This document shows, piece by piece, positions 10,003-18,984 of a DNA stretch of 18,984 bases. A model generated the notes under the pieces. It saw only the letters and a list, made by a program, of their open reading frames with translations, had not been told where the DNA came from and ran no database searches. This stretch comes from Mycobacterium sp. (GTDB lineage: Bacteria > Actinomycetota > Actinomycetes > Mycobacteriales > Mycobacteriaceae). The stretch lies in the NCBI GenBank assembly GCA_018882545.1, contig VERS01000002.1, forward strand, positions 1-18,984, given 5' to 3'. The translations under genes were made by a program, and so were the position numbers. Positions within the stretch are counted from its first letter, which is position 1. Every line of letters begins with the position of its first letter.

Positions 10003-13000
10003 TTAGGACCCGGCGGCGCGCACCGTGATCTCGGAGATGTCGGTTCGGCTCTGGCCGCCGACTTGACCAAGCGTCGAGACCCACACGAGCACGTTGGAGG
10101 TGGGTGCGGCGCTGGGCACCGCGATCGTGTTGGTTCCGGGTTTGAGCAGCGTCGGCCCGGTCAGCAGGGTGGTGTCCTCGAGGCTGGCCGGGGTGGGCGA
10201 GGTGGCCGAACGGATCTCCACCTGTGTCCCGGTGCTGGACAGACCCACCGTCACGTTGCCGACCACAATGGGTTCAGGCAGCTGCAACATCAGCCCCACA
10301 CCGCTCTTGAAGGCCGGAAATGGAACAGCGTCGGTGTAGGTGTCGGTCGGCCACGCCGTCGCGGGATTACCGTCGATGGCCAACCCGGCCTGGTTGGGCG
10401 CATCGGCTTCGCCACCGGGTGAAAACACCGTTGCGGCAACGGGTTCAACCATGCGGCCGACGCTCTCCACCGCGGAGGCGGTCGGGGTGTTGAGCCCAAG
10501 CTGCTCACCCTCGAGTCCCCCATCAGCGTCGCCGAAAAGGCGGCTGAGGAAGGTTCCGAGCACGATCAGGGCGACCGCCAGGATCGCCGTACCCACCCCG
10601 ATGCCGATCATCAGATTGCGGCGGCGCTGCGCCTGTGCGGCCGGATCGGCCTCTCGGGGCCGGGCCGGCGCCGGCCCCGGCGGAGGCGGCTGGTGCACCG
10701 CGACCGAGCCCACGGCCGGGGGTGCAGCCGGGGGTGCCTCGGCCTGCGAAGCCCGTTCCACCCGCTGGGTCCGGTCGACCGCCCCGGTCGCCTGTTGCAG
10801 CAGGTGCAGCAGGGTCGGGGCACTGCTGATCCCGCCGCCCGGTTCCAGCGCCCGCACCGCGGCCGCGCTGATCTGGAAGGGGATGGCGTTGTTGAGGGCA
10901 CGAGGTTCGACCGGCTGGCCGGACGGTTCGGTTTCGGCCGGTCGCAGGCCGCTGGGGGTGCCGGTCTCGGCCAGCGGCCAGCGATCGACCAGCAGGGCGT
11001 AGAGCGCCGCTCCGATACCGCGAACGTCGTCGCCCGGGGTGGCCTCGGGCAGGGTCGCCGGGAAGGCCAGGGCGACGTCGCCGTCGATGCTGACTCGGAT
11101 CCGGCTGGGGTGGTCCACCGACAGCGGCACTCCGGCCCGGTGCGCCTCCTCGGCGGCGGCGGCCAGCGACTGGATCGCCCGGGCCCCTCCGACGGCCGAC
11201 GGCGAGGTCGCGGCGACCTCCTTGAGGGAGCCGCCCCGGATCCATTCGGCGACCACCAGCCCGCCGCCATTGTCGACGGGGGTGACGTCCAGGACCCGAG
11301 CCACTCCGGCCTGCTGGACACGGCTGAGTTGCTGTGTGCGGGTGAGGATCTGCTCGATCCACTCGGCGGACATGGTGCGCGCTGGGTCGATGAACGCCAG
11401 AGCCACCTGACGATCCAGGGCGGTGTCGAGGGCTTGCCAGAACTGCAGCCCGGCCGGTCCGCCGTGGAACACCAGCAGTCGGTAGCGGCCGTTGGCGACG
11501 GTGGCGCCGGGGCCGAGCGGAAGCGCACCGGCGGGGCGCTCTGCGGTGCGGTCGGACTGCTCGGCTGGCCGGCCTGCGACATCGGGTTGGAATGCGTCGG
11601 CAGGTGGGCGCGGGATCTTTGCTGTCGCATCACCGGGCGGGCCGGCGGGAGTGACTTGATCGCTCAGCTCCGGTCCTTTCCGCATCGGATCGGCGACGTG
11701 CGCCTCGGGATCAGAGTACGTGACCCCAACCTGCTTCCGGGGTAGCTGGGAGTCCGGTGGCGCTGCGGGGTCGGGTACAGCCCGCCGCCGGATCCGTCGC
11801 GCCACCGCCGCCCGGGCGTCGAGTGCGTCCGGAACGCGACCGGCGACGGTCACCGCGGCCAGCACCGGCGCCATGACGGCGGCCAGGATGGCCAGCCGCA
11901 CCATCGATCCGGCTCCGCCGTGGCGGTCGGTCAGGTTGTAAAGCCCAAGTAGCCGATCAGCACCGGCGGCGATCGCCGCGGCCAGCGCGCCCGCCGCGGC
12001 TGTGACCAGGATGGTGCGTCGCACCGCGGGGTCCAGCAGTCGGCCGGCCGGTGGGCGCAGCGACCGGCGCAGCAGCAGGTGGCCCAACGCCGCCCCGGCG
12101 ATGAATCCGATACCGTTCGCGGTGCCCAGATAGCCGGCCACCAGCTCGGGATCGTCGGTCAGGTGCGGCGCCGCCAGCGACGCCAGGATTTTCACCGTGG
12201 TGATCGCGACGATCATCAGGATCGGCGTCCAGGGATCGTCACGGGCGTAGAACACCCGCAACTGCAGCAGCACCAGCGCGTAGGGAATCAGGGTGAACGA
12301 CGACAGCGCGATGGCGACGCCGAGATAGTTGGCGTCGACTTCACCGAACTTTCCATAGGCGAACAGGGCGCTGCCGATCGCCGGGCCGGCCACGGTCATG
12401 AACGCGACGACCGGTATCAGGGTGACCATGGTGAGCCGGGTGGCCAGCGACAGGTCGGCCAGCACGGCCGGATTGTCGGCGGCGGCGGCGTTGCGGCTCA
12501 GCCGCGGCATCACCACGGTCAGGATCGTCACGCCGATCATGCCGAAGGGCAGTTGCAGCACCAGCCAGGCGTAGGCGTAGATCGCCGGGCCGGACGCGGC
12601 CGCGGTACTGGCGATCTGGTTGCCCACCACCAGGCCGACCTGGCTGATCAGCACGTAGAGCACCATCGCTGCGGCCATGGTGCCGAAGCGCTTGAGCCGG
12701 TCGTCGATTCCCCACAGCGGCCGCAGGCTGATCCGCTCCCGGCGAATGGCGATCAGCAGCACCGCCGCTTGCGCGGCGACGCCGAGGGTGGTTCCGATGC
12801 CCAGCACGAGCAATTTGGCGTTACCCATCCGCACCGGGTCGACCGACAGTTCGCCGGGCACCAGCAGGTAGAGCCCGAGCGTGGCGATGGCGACCACGTT
12901 GTTGAGCACCGGCGCCCAGGCCGGCGGGCCGAATACGTTGCGGTTGTTCAGGATTGCCATGAACACCGACGTCAGACCGTAGAAGATGACCTGGGGTAGC

Positions 13001-13446
13001 AGCAGGTAGGCGAAGGCTGTGGTCAGCGGCTGGTTCACCTTCGGGTCACCGCCGAGCATCAGCCGCACCAGCAGCGGGGCGGCCGCCACCGACACCACCG
13101 TCGCCAGCAGCAGCAGCGTGGTCGCCAGCGTGACCAGTCGGCGGACGAAGGCTTCACCGCCGTCGGGGTCATCACGTTCGGCGCGGGCGAGCACCGGGAC
13201 GAAGATCGCGGTGAAGGTGGCCTCCAGGACCAGCGCCGCGATGAGGTTGGGCAGCTGATTGGCCACGGTGAACGCACTGGACAGCGCCGCACCGAGCAAC
13301 GCGGCCAGCAGAACGATCCGGATGAAGCCGGTGATCCGGCTGACCAACGTGGCCAGCGCCATCCCCCATGACCGGGACACCACGGCGGAGTCGGAGAGTT
13401 CCTCCCGCGCCGGGCGGCTGTCGGTGTCCGCGTGCGGTGGGGTCAT
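10003..13446 (-). CDS. murJ: Lipid II flippase MurJ fused to a pseudokinase domain
   Basis: This 1147-residue membrane protein exports lipid II for peptidoglycan synthesis. Residues about 20-545 form the multi-helix MurJ/MviN transporter (start SWGMALATLVSRITGFIRIV). A proline-rich linker follows, then a kinase-like domain at about 645-890 (from GRYRLLVFHGGP). The domain lacks catalytic residues: the beta-3 lysine position reads VALAFID, the catalytic loop reads VDHPSRIRV, and DFG is replaced by GDVAL. One membrane helix at about 945-968 (MIGIGVGTAILAVALIVLG) leads to an outer C-terminal beta-rich domain. In M. tuberculosis the PknB-phosphorylated pseudokinase recruits FhaA. The ATG overlaps the stop of the DUF6049 gene (ATGA). 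Length is close to the family (about 1180). Confidence 0.95.
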   Translation of the reverse strand: MTPPHADTDSRPAREELSDSAVVSRSWGMALATLVSRITGFIRIVLLAALLGAALSSAFTVANQLPNLIAALVLEATFTAIFVPVLARAERDDPDGGEAFVRRLVTLATTLLLLATVVSVAAAPLLVRLMLGGDPKVNQPLTTAFAYLLLPQVIFYGLTSVFMAILNNRNVFGPPAWAPVLNNVVAIATLGLYLLVPGELSVDPVRMGNAKLLVLGIGTTLGVAAQAAVLLIAIRRERISLRPLWGIDDRLKRFGTMAAAMVLYVLISQVGLVVGNQIASTAAASGPAIYAYAWLVLQLPFGMIGVTILTVVMPRLSRNAAAADNPAVLADLSLATRLTMVTLIPVVAFMTVAGPAIGSALFAYGKFGEVDANYLGVAIALSSFTLIPYALVLLQLRVFYARDDPWTPILMIVAITTVKILASLAAPHLTDDPELVAGYLGTANGIGFIAGAALGHLLLRRSLRPPAGRLLDPAVRRTILVTAAAGALAAAIAAGADRLLGLYNLTDRHGGAGSMVRLAILAAVMAPVLAAVTVAGRVPDALDARAAVARRIRRRAVPDPAAPPDSQLPRKQVGVTYSDPEAHVADPMRKGPELSDQVTPAGPPGDATAKIPRPPADAFQPDVAGRPAEQSDRTAERPAGALPLGPGATVANGRYRLLVFHGGPAGLQFWQALDTALDRQVALAFIDPARTMSAEWIEQILTRTQQLSRVQQAGVARVLDVTPVDNGGGLVVAEWIRGGSLKEVAATSPSAVGGARAIQSLAAAAEEAHRAGVPLSVDHPSRIRVSIDGDVALAFPATLPEATPGDDVRGIGAALYALLVDRWPLAETGTPSGLRPAETEPSGQPVEPRALNNAIPFQISAAAVRALEPGGGISSAPTLLHLLQQATGAVDRTQRVERASQAEAPPAAPPAVGSVAVHQPPPPGPAPARPREADPAAQAQRRRNLMIGIGVGTAILAVALIVLGTFLSRLFGDADGGLEGEQLGLNTPTASAVESVGRMVEPVAATVFSPGGEADAPNQAGLAIDGNPATAWPTDTYTDAVPFPAFKSGVGLMLQLPEPIVVGNVTVGLSSTGTQVEIRSATSPTPASLEDTTLLTGPTLLKPGTNTIAVPSAAPTSNVLVWVSTLGQVGGQSRTDISEITVRAAGS

Positions 13447-15854
13447 CGGCCTGGTCCCCGGGGTTCGCGGGGAGCCACTGCGCTCGGATCGACGCGCCGC
13501 CGGTCGCCGGGGCGGTCGCGCCGCCGGTCGCCGGGGCGGTCGCGGGGGTGGTCGCGGGGGTGGTCGCGGGGGCGGTCGAGGTCAGCCCGGTCGGGCTGGC
13601 CGCGGAAGCGGTGATAGAGCCGCCGCCCGACCAGCACCACCAGCACCGCGGCACCGGTCAGGGTGATCCCGAAGAGCAGTTTGCCGTAGGCGTTGGAGTG
13701 CACCGAGAGCCGCACCGGATCGCCCAGTTGCAGACCTTCGGCGGTGCGCAGTGTGACGTCGACGGCGACGCGCTGGGTGACGTGCAGTTCGACCGGAACC
13801 CGCAGCGGCAGATAACCCGGTGGCACCTCCTGCTCGCCGATGTCGGTCACCGTCATCCCCGGCGGAACGGCGAATTGCAGCCGAACCCGGATCGGAACCG
13901 AAAGGTCGTTGCGCACCGCCAGCGGCAGCGCGCTGCGCTCGGTGGCCAGGGTGTAGGAGTCGCCCGGGTTGACGATCGACACCGCCCGGAACAGGTCCTC
14001 GATGGTCGCCGCGACGACCGCAAGCCGTTGGCGCGCTAAGTCATTACGGCCGGCCGGCGGTTCGGTGTGGCTCAACGCCCGCAGCATGTCCTCCCGCAGC
14101 GGGGCGGTGTACTGCAGGCCGGTCAGCCCGGTGCGGGCGTCGGTACCCAGGGCGGCGGTCAGCGCCCACTGCCGGCCGGCGGCCGCGCGAATGGTGTCGA
14201 TGACGTCGTCGTCGATCCGGCCCGGGACGTCGGTGGGCAGATCGGGTACCACCTGCTGACCGTTGGCGGTGGTGTCCAGGATCAACCGGGACTCCGAGAT
14301 CAGCGCGGCCAATGGACGGGGGGTCGCCAGTCCGGCCCGCAGCGAGTTGGCCAGTGCCCCGAGCATCGCGCGCGCGTCCTCGGGTTGGGGACTCCACTTC
14401 AGCGGCGGCAGCAGGATCTGGCTGCGCGGTGCGGTGTCCGGTTGCAGGGTGCGCCACAACATGGCCGCGATCGCGTCCTGACGCCGCGCGACCGGGGAGT
14501 CGGCGTCCACCGGCACGGCCAGCGAGTCGTCGAGGTAGGCCGGCACGGCGGGGTCGGTTCCCACGGCCGCCAGAGCGGCGCCGACGGCCGGGTCGAAAGG
14601 AGCCAACACCACCGACCCGGACAGCCGGCGCACGGTGACGTCGGCGGTGGCGGCGTCCCCGGTAACGGCGGCGGCGATCGCGACGGTCGGTGCCATCGTG
14701 CCCAGCAGGCTGGCCGCCGCCGCGGTCAGCGCCCCATCGCCCAGGACGGTGCCGCCGCGCTGGGAGGCGATTCCGAGGATCTTGTCGACGATGTCGGCGG
14801 CGGCACCGGTCGCAGCCGTGCTCAGAGCGGGATCGCTGATCCGGTGGAGCGCACCCAAATCGGCCTGGGCGTACGGGGTGGCGATCACACACATCCGGCG
14901 GGCCACCCCGCGCAGCCGGTCCAGCCAGGCCGCCGCAGCGGCCTGCCCGGTGCCCGGATGAGCGGCGGTCCCGAGCCCGTTGGGCGCATCGGCCACCACA
15001 TAGCCGGCGGTCATGGCGTTGACCGTGACGAGCAGGTCGGGGTCCACCGCCAGACACAGCGCACGGTCGAGTCCGGTGGCCGGGTCGATCGCCCCGGGGC
15101 TGGTGGCGAACTCCGCGGCTCCCAGCAGCGTGTCGAGACGACCGCCGGCGGCCAGCGACACCGCCAGGTCGTCGTTCATCAGCCGGACCGGTACGGTCCC
15201 GCCGGGAACCCCGGGGGCCAGCCGCGGCTTGTCGGCCAGCGGCCACAGCATCGTCACCGCCACCGGTTTGGTGGTGTCGGGGGGCACCGTGTCGACCAGC
15301 GCATTGCCGGAGGCGGTCGTCGGGTCCGGCGGCACGCCGGTAACCGGCAGCAGGAAGCGCGCCGCATCCAACCGGGCCGCATCGCCCGACTCCGGTGTGC
15401 CGTCGACGTTGATGAGAACCGGGTACACCCCGGGCCCGTCGACCTCCAACGAGGGGCCCTGCGCGGCTCGCAGCGGCACGGTGAAACTGAATCCGGCGGC
15501 CTGGCCCCGGTCGAGTTGCCTTGTCACGGGAATGAATTCGCCGACGGGATTGAACTGACCGCCCGCGTAGAGAGTGGTGCGCAACGCGGAGGAGTCCTGC
15601 ACCGGCGCGCTGCGTTCAAGTCGCGCGAGGACATCGAGCACCGGCCGATCACCGACATTGGTCACCGTCCCGGTCACGGTGACGGTCGGTTCGCTGGAGG
15701 TGGTGACCATCTCCGGGGTGACACTGTCGAGCCGTACCCGGAGGAACTCCGACGGTGTCGGTTCAGCGGCGCCGGGTGGTGGCTGCAGGAAGATCAGCGC
15801 GGCGAACAGCGCGACCAGCGCGGCCAGGACCGCCCGCCGGTTGGCCACCGTCAC
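13443..15854 (-). CDS. DUF6049 membrane-anchored extracytoplasmic protein (Rv3909 family)
   Basis: This 803-residue protein is always found next to murJ in mycobacteria, and its function is unknown. It has a signal sequence at 1-30 ([15 protein letters not shown], likely cut after GAA), a long extracytoplasmic part from about 31 to 720, one membrane helix at about 725-745 ([16 protein letters not shown]), and a basic cytoplasmic tail. The tail contains seven tetrapeptide repeats of Asp-Arg/His-Pro/Arg-Arg/Gly type at residues 760-787. GTG start with GTGA overlap to mutT4, and ATGA overlap to murJ, indicate co-translation. The position suggests a role with MurJ at the membrane, which is inference from context only. 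Confidence 0.9.
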   Translation of the reverse strand: MTVANRRAVLAALVALFAALIFLQPPPGAAEPTPSEFLRVRLDSVTPEMVTTSSEPTVTVTGTVTNVGDRPVLDVLARLERSAPVQDSSALRTTLYAGGQFNPVGEFIPVTRQLDRGQAAGFSFTVPLRAAQGPSLEVDGPGVYPVLINVDGTPESGDAARLDAARFLLPVTGVPPDPTTASGNALVDTVPPDTTKPVAVTMLWPLADKPRLAPGVPGGTVPVRLMNDDLAVSLAAGGRLDTLLGAAEFATSPGAIDPATGLDRALCLAVDPDLLVTVNAMTAGYVVADAPNGLGTAAHPGTGQAAAAAWLDRLRGVARRMCVIATPYAQADLGALHRISDPALSTAATGAAADIVDKILGIASQRGGTVLGDGALTAAAASLLGTMAPTVAIAAAVTGDAATADVTVRRLSGSVVLAPFDPAVGAALAAVGTDPAVPAYLDDSLAVPVDADSPVARRQDAIAAMLWRTLQPDTAPRSQILLPPLKWSPQPEDARAMLGALANSLRAGLATPRPLAALISESRLILDTTANGQQVVPDLPTDVPGRIDDDVIDTIRAAAGRQWALTAALGTDARTGLTGLQYTAPLREDMLRALSHTEPPAGRNDLARQRLAVVAATIEDLFRAVSIVNPGDSYTLATERSALPLAVRNDLSVPIRVRLQFAVPPGMTVTDIGEQEVPPGYLPLRVPVELHVTQRVAVDVTLRTAEGLQLGDPVRLSVHSNAYGKLLFGITLTGAAVLVVLVGRRLYHRFRGQPDRADLDRPRDHPRDHPRDRPGDRRRDRPGDRRRVDPSAVAPREPRGPGR
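13493..13576. repeat. Tandem 12/24-base repeat in the DUF6049 gene tail
   Basis: A 24-base unit at 13493-13516 is repeated exactly at 13517-13540, then a 12-base unit CGCGGGGGTGGT occurs twice (13541-13552, 13553-13564) with a one-base variant at 13565-13576. All units keep the reading frame, encoding seven tetrapeptides (84 bases). This is a VNTR-like array likely to vary in copy number. Confidence 0.92.
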
Positions 15855-16606
15855 GCCCCTGGACCGCAGCCGTTCGCCCGGTGCTCACCGGACGCCTCGT
15901 CGCGGGACGGGCGGTTGCGGGTATGGGAGTGGGTCTGGGGATGCCGGCGCGGAGCCATCCGCGGCAGCGGCGGCAGCGCGGCCGGTCCATCGGACTGCAG
16001 CAGGTCGATCAGCTCATGGGCCACCCTGGCCAGCCGGCGCTCGTCGGCGTAGGCCAGCCGGTCGGGCAGTTCGGTCACCGGAACCCACGCCACCTCGGTG
16101 ACCTCGAGGTCCTCGTCGCTCAACTGGCCGCCGGAGAACCGCAACAGGTAGTGGTGGACGGTCTTGTGCACTCGACGTCCCTCGGTGACGAACCAGTAGT
16201 CGATGCTGCCCAACGCGGCGAGCACGTGGCCGTGGATGCCGGTCTCCTCGGCGACCTCCCGGATGGCGGTCTGTTCAGCGGTCTCGCCTTGTTCGATGTG
16301 TCCCTTGGGCAGTGACCACAGCATCCGCCCCCGCCGGTCGATGCGCCCGATCAGAACGGCCAGCTGTTCCTCGCGGGGTCGTTCGAGGCCGTCGATCACC
16401 AGCCCGCCGGCGGAGATCTCACGCACCGTACGCAGCCGGGTCGGGTTGTGCCGCCCGGTGCGGGAGGGCGCGGTGCCGGTGGGTTCGGGTCGGGGTGGGT
16501 CGGTGGCCGCGGCCGGTGGATCGGCCGGGGTCTGCGCCGAGCCCGTGCGTCGCCCGCGGCGCCGTCCCCGACGCCGTCGCGGTTTGGCCGCTTCGCCCTC
16601 CGACAC
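15851..16606 (-). CDS. mutT4: Nudix hydrolase MutT4
   Basis: This 251-residue Nudix hydrolase is the MutT4 of mycobacteria, one of four MutT-like proteins proposed to cleanse or hydrolyse nucleoside polyphosphates; the substrate of MutT4 is not settled. The Nudix box occupies residues 102-124, from [11 protein letters not shown] to REVAEETGI, with all consensus Gly, Arg and Glu residues. The N-terminus carries a very basic stretch [11 protein letters not shown] (10-20) and a Pro/Thr-rich linker, and the C-terminus is Pro/Arg-rich and disordered. GTG 16606 ([10 protein letters not shown]) was chosen because homologues start there and a -10 box sits just upstream. The open frame extends 47 codons further left into the promoter region without similarity. 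Confidence 0.93.
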   Translation of the reverse strand: MSEGEAAKPRRRRGRRRGRRTGSAQTPADPPAAATDPPRPEPTGTAPSRTGRHNPTRLRTVREISAGGLVIDGLERPREEQLAVLIGRIDRRGRMLWSLPKGHIEQGETAEQTAIREVAEETGIHGHVLAALGSIDYWFVTEGRRVHKTVHHYLLRFSGGQLSDEDLEVTEVAWVPVTELPDRLAYADERRLARVAHELIDLLQSDGPAALPPLPRMAPRRHPQTHSHTRNRPSRDEASGEHRANGCGPGA

Positions 16607-16613
16607 CCATGCG

Positions 16614-16619
16614 ATAGTA
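16614..16619 (-). promoter_or_regulatory. -10 element of leaderless mutT4 transcript
   Basis: TACTAT on the minus strand ends seven bases before the mutT4 GTG. The expected transcription start is at or within a base of that GTG, so the message would be leaderless. No good -35 was seen, which is common in mycobacteria. Confidence 0.5.
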
Positions 16620-16680
16620 GCCGCCGCGCCCGGCCCGACCGTGGCCGCACTCGCCGGTCGGGACCGCCGCCCTGACGCAC

Positions 16681-16686
16681 TAGGCT
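16681..16686 (+). promoter_or_regulatory. -10 element of pcnA, probably leaderless
   Basis: TAGGCT ends eight bases before the pcnA GTG at 16695. The expected transcription start is within about two bases of the start codon. No Shine-Dalgarno sequence is present before the GTG, which supports leaderless or near-leaderless initiation. Confidence 0.45.
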
Positions 16687-16694
16687 CAGCGGAC

Positions 16695-18164
16695 GTGTCC
16701 GACGCCACCGACGACGAGTTGTTGACCCGCGCCGCCGTCGAACTCAACCGGCACGGCCACCTGCTGCGCGAGATCGGCAGCCGGTTCGAGCTTGCCGGCC
16801 GCGATCTCTACCTCGTCGGCGGCACGGTGCGCGACGCGGTACTGGGACGGTTGACCACCGACCTGGACTTCACCACCGACGCCCGACCCGACGAGGTGCA
16901 GCACATCATGCGGCCGTGGGCGGACGCGATCTGGGACACCGGCATCGACTTCGGCACGGTTGGGGTGGGCAAGGCCGGCCACCGGCTTGAGATCACCACC
17001 TTCCGGGCCGACAGCTACGACCAGGTCTCCCGCAATCCCGCGGTGCGGTTCGGGGACCGTCTGGAAGAGGACCTGGTCCGCCGTGACTTCACCGCCAACG
17101 CGATGGCGGTGCGGATCACCGCCGGCGGGCCGGGGGAGTTCTGTGACCCACTCGGCGGACTGGCCGCGGTGCGCCGGCGCATCCTGGACACACCCGCGGC
17201 ACCGGAGGTGTCCTTCGGCGATGACCCGCTGCGCATGCTGCGCGCCGCCCGTTTCGTCTCGCAGATGGAATTCACCGTCGCCGAACGGGTTCGGGAGGCG
17301 ATCGTCGCGATGGCGCCGCAGCTGTCCCGAATCACCGCCGAACGGGTGGCTGTCGAACTGGACAAGATGCTGCTGGGCGCAGACCCGGTGGCCGGTATCG
17401 ACCTGATGGTCGCGACCGGCCTCGGGGAGGTCGTGCTGCCCGAGATCGGTGCCATGCGGATGGCCATCGACGAGCACCATCAGCACAAGGACGTCTACCA
17501 GCACTCGCTGACCGTGCTTCGGCAGGCGATTGCGCTGGAGAACTCCGGCGACGGCGGCCCGGCCGGGCCTGATCTGGTGCTTCGCTGGGCGGCACTGCTG
17601 CACGACATCGGCAAGCCGGCGACCCGGCGCCACGAACCTGACGGCGGGGTGAGCTTCCATCACCACGAGGTCGTCGGGGCCAAGATGGTGCGCAAGCGAA
17701 TGCGGACGCTGCGCTACTCCAAGCAGATGGTCGACGACGTCTCCGCGCTGGTGTATCTGCACCTGCGGTTCCATGGATACGCGAACCCGGACGGAACCGG
17801 CCGATGGACCGACTCGGCAGTGCGCCGCTATGTCACCGACGCCGGGCCACTGCTGCCGCGGCTGCACCGGCTGGTGCGCGCCGACTGCACCACTCGCAAC
17901 AAGCGACGGGCGGCGCGGCTGCAGGCCAACTACGACAGCCTGGAGGCGCGGATCGCGGAACTGGCGGCCAAGGAGGACCTGGCGCGGGTGCGCCCGGACC
18001 TCGACGGCAACCAGATCATGGAGATCCTCGGCATCCCGGCCGGCCCGCAGGTCGGCCAGGCCTGGAAGTTCCTCAAGGAACTGCGCCTGGAGCGCGGCCC
18101 GCTGCCGCCGGAGGAGGCGCGCGCCGAACTGCTGGCGTGGTGGGGCGCCCGCGGCGCCGACTGA
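16695..18164 (+). CDS. pcnA: CCA tRNA nucleotidyltransferase
   Basis: This 489-residue enzyme adds or repairs the 3' CCA end of tRNA; it is annotated as poly(A) polymerase PcnA in M. tuberculosis. The class II nucleotidyltransferase head has [15 protein letters not shown] (38-52) and the metal-binding DLDFTTDA (56-63), followed by the [11 protein letters not shown] motif. An HD phosphohydrolase domain follows, with His303-Asp304 in [13 protein letters not shown] and a further [12 protein letters not shown] metal site. The C-terminus is complete. The start at GTG 16695 ([13 protein letters not shown]) fits homologues; the longer open frame to the left is a shadow of mutT4. The gene is divergent from mutT4 across 88 bases. 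Confidence 0.95.
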   Translation: MSDATDDELLTRAAVELNRHGHLLREIGSRFELAGRDLYLVGGTVRDAVLGRLTTDLDFTTDARPDEVQHIMRPWADAIWDTGIDFGTVGVGKAGHRLEITTFRADSYDQVSRNPAVRFGDRLEEDLVRRDFTANAMAVRITAGGPGEFCDPLGGLAAVRRRILDTPAAPEVSFGDDPLRMLRAARFVSQMEFTVAERVREAIVAMAPQLSRITAERVAVELDKMLLGADPVAGIDLMVATGLGEVVLPEIGAMRMAIDEHHQHKDVYQHSLTVLRQAIALENSGDGGPAGPDLVLRWAALLHDIGKPATRRHEPDGGVSFHHHEVVGAKMVRKRMRTLRYSKQMVDDVSALVYLHLRFHGYANPDGTGRWTDSAVRRYVTDAGPLLPRLHRLVRADCTTRNKRRAARLQANYDSLEARIAELAAKEDLARVRPDLDGNQIMEILGIPAGPQVGQAWKFLKELRLERGPLPPEEARAELLAWWGARGAD

Positions 18165-18219
18165 TGCGTCGAACTCCGGACCGGGGAACCGGGCCGGCTG
18201 GCTGCACGTCAGAGTTTGT

Positions 18220-18690
18220 ATGGACTACTGCCTGGATGTCGGCGACGGGACCGCGTCGATCTGGACCGGCCCGGCCGGACTGGACCTCGACGGGGACGGC
18301 TTGCTCGACGACCTCATCGGAGACGGCGACGGCGACGGAATGGGCGATTACGCCCAGCTCGACCTCGATGACGACGGCGTGCCCGAGGCGCGCTACACCG
18401 ACGACGGCACCGGAACATGGGCGGTCTCGGATACACCGCCCCCGCCGTTGCGGTGGTTCGGCCTCGACGGGACCGAGCATCCCGGGGCGCCCGGGGCCGG
18501 CGGCGGTGACGTCGACGGTGACGGTGCCCCCGAGGAACTCACCGACATCAACCGAGACGGTCTGGCCGACCGGGCGCTGAGCTACGACCACAGCAGCGGG
18601 TACGTCGACACCGACGGCGACGGCCGCTGGGACCTCCATCTGGTGGACTCCGACGGCGACGGATCCGCTGACGGGGCGGGCGGGCTCTAA
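18220..18690 (+). CDS. Asp-rich protein with calcium-loop repeats (Rv3906c family)
   Basis: This 156-residue protein corresponds in place and sequence style to M. tuberculosis Rv3906c, sometimes annotated as pullulanase-like. It contains at least six Asp-rich loops of DxDxDG type: [61 protein letters not shown] and [10 protein letters not shown]. Such loops bind calcium in EF-hand, dockerin and thrombospondin type 3 repeats. There is no signal peptide or membrane segment, so it is either cytoplasmic or exported by a non-classical route. No catalytic domain is visible, so pullulanase activity is not supported. The start ATG 18220 ([12 protein letters not shown]) fits homologues but has no clear binding site. 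The stop overlaps the next gene's stop (CTAA). Confidence 0.8.
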   Translation: MDYCLDVGDGTASIWTGPAGLDLDGDGLLDDLIGDGDGDGMGDYAQLDLDDDGVPEARYTDDGTGTWAVSDTPPPPLRWFGLDGTEHPGAPGAGGGDVDGDGAPEELTDINRDGLADRALSYDHSSGYVDTDGDGRWDLHLVDSDGDGSADGAGGL

Positions 18691-18984
18691 CGTCCTGGGC
18701 CGGGCGGTCCGGCGAAAGCCTGTGCGATGCCCAGCCACCGCTGCGCATCCGGGCCGTGCGCGACCACGTCGGATTCCCCACGCGACCGGCGCTGGGTCAC
18801 CAGCGCGCAGAAGTCAAAAGCCGAGCCGGTGACCCGCTGGGCGGCGTCGTCGGGTCCCCACACCCACAGCACGCCGCCGGGACCGGTCAACTCCACCCGG
18901 AACGGCTCGGCGGGTGGGGTCAGACCATGCACGGTGAAGGCGAAGTCGCGGGTCCGCACACCCAGGTGCGCGATCGGCTTGAGC
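18687..18984 (-). CDS. TIGR03084-type DinB/MDMPI-fold protein, 3' part
   Basis: Only the last 98 or so codons are inside the window; the reading frame runs off the right edge ([20 protein letters not shown] upstream of the in-frame GTG at 18959). The sequence resembles the C-terminal part of the TIGR03084 family, DinB/maleylpyruvate-isomerase-fold proteins with a predicted metal-binding N-terminal half. Visible features are [19 protein letters not shown], then a helix with [11 protein letters not shown], ending [10 protein letters not shown]. The substrate is unknown. Family assignment is from memory of the motif pattern. Confidence 0.7.
   Translation of the reverse strand, partial: LKPIAHLGVRTRDFAFTVHGLTPPAEPFRVELTGPGGVLWVWGPDDAAQRVTGSAFDFCALVTQRRSRGESDVVAHGPDAQRWLGIAQAFAGPPGPGR

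Noticed and set aside
14067..16052. A 661-codon open frame on the plus strand opposite the DUF6049 gene.
   Set aside because: It is low in complexity, rich in Gly, Arg and Gln, has no recognisable domain, and covers a well-supported gene on the other strand; long antisense frames are common in GC-rich DNA.
16607..16747. An N-terminal extension of MutT4 by 47 codons.
   Set aside because: The extension overlaps the divergent pcnA start, has no similarity to homologues, and lies upstream of the -10 box.

Overview
The window is GC-rich actinobacterial chromosome, and the gene order and protein sequences place it in the Mycobacteriaceae. It matches the origin-proximal block that in M. tuberculosis runs from rpmH (Rv3924c) back to about Rv3906c, shown here in the opposite orientation. 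This identification rests on remembered families and gene order, not on a database search.

Layout. Positions 1-253 are the upstream region of rpmH. It appears to carry two back-to-back promoters, one reading left (presumably to dnaA just outside the window) and one reading right. From 254 to 5360 the plus strand holds a compact series, with several start/stop overlaps: rpmH, rnpA, yidD, yidC, jag, rsmG (gidB), parA, parB. A non-coding gap (5361-5639) follows, then a GNAT-like protein (5640-6362). From 16606 back to 6359 the minus strand holds mutT4, a DUF6049 membrane protein, murJ fused to a pseudokinase, sigM, a remnant of the SigM anti-sigma gene, trxB2, trxC and cwlM. Right of the divergent point at 16607-16694, pcnA and an Asp-rich calcium-repeat protein run on the plus strand. 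The window ends in the 3' part of a TIGR03084-type gene on the minus strand.

How the genes work together. rpmH, rnpA, yidD, yidC and jag serve ribosome and tRNA biogenesis and membrane insertion. parA, parB and two parS sites form the chromosome segregation system beside oriC. murJ-pseudokinase and cwlM are two PknB/FhaA-linked controllers of peptidoglycan precursor supply. trxB2-trxC is the thioredoxin system, with a SigH-like promoter in front. sigM and its anti-sigma gene form an ECF sigma module. mutT4 and pcnA act on nucleotides and tRNA.

What is unusual. rsmG carries a +1 frameshift in a G-run inside its SAM-binding motif, and the shifted frame has no stop before it enters parA in frame. 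The gene for the SigM anti-sigma factor is reduced to a membrane segment with little else. One parS overlaps the rsmG start and appears to decide which start codon is used. mutT4 and pcnA look leaderless and divergent. No clearly new multi-gene system was found; the novelty lies in these lineage-specific alterations of a conserved locus.
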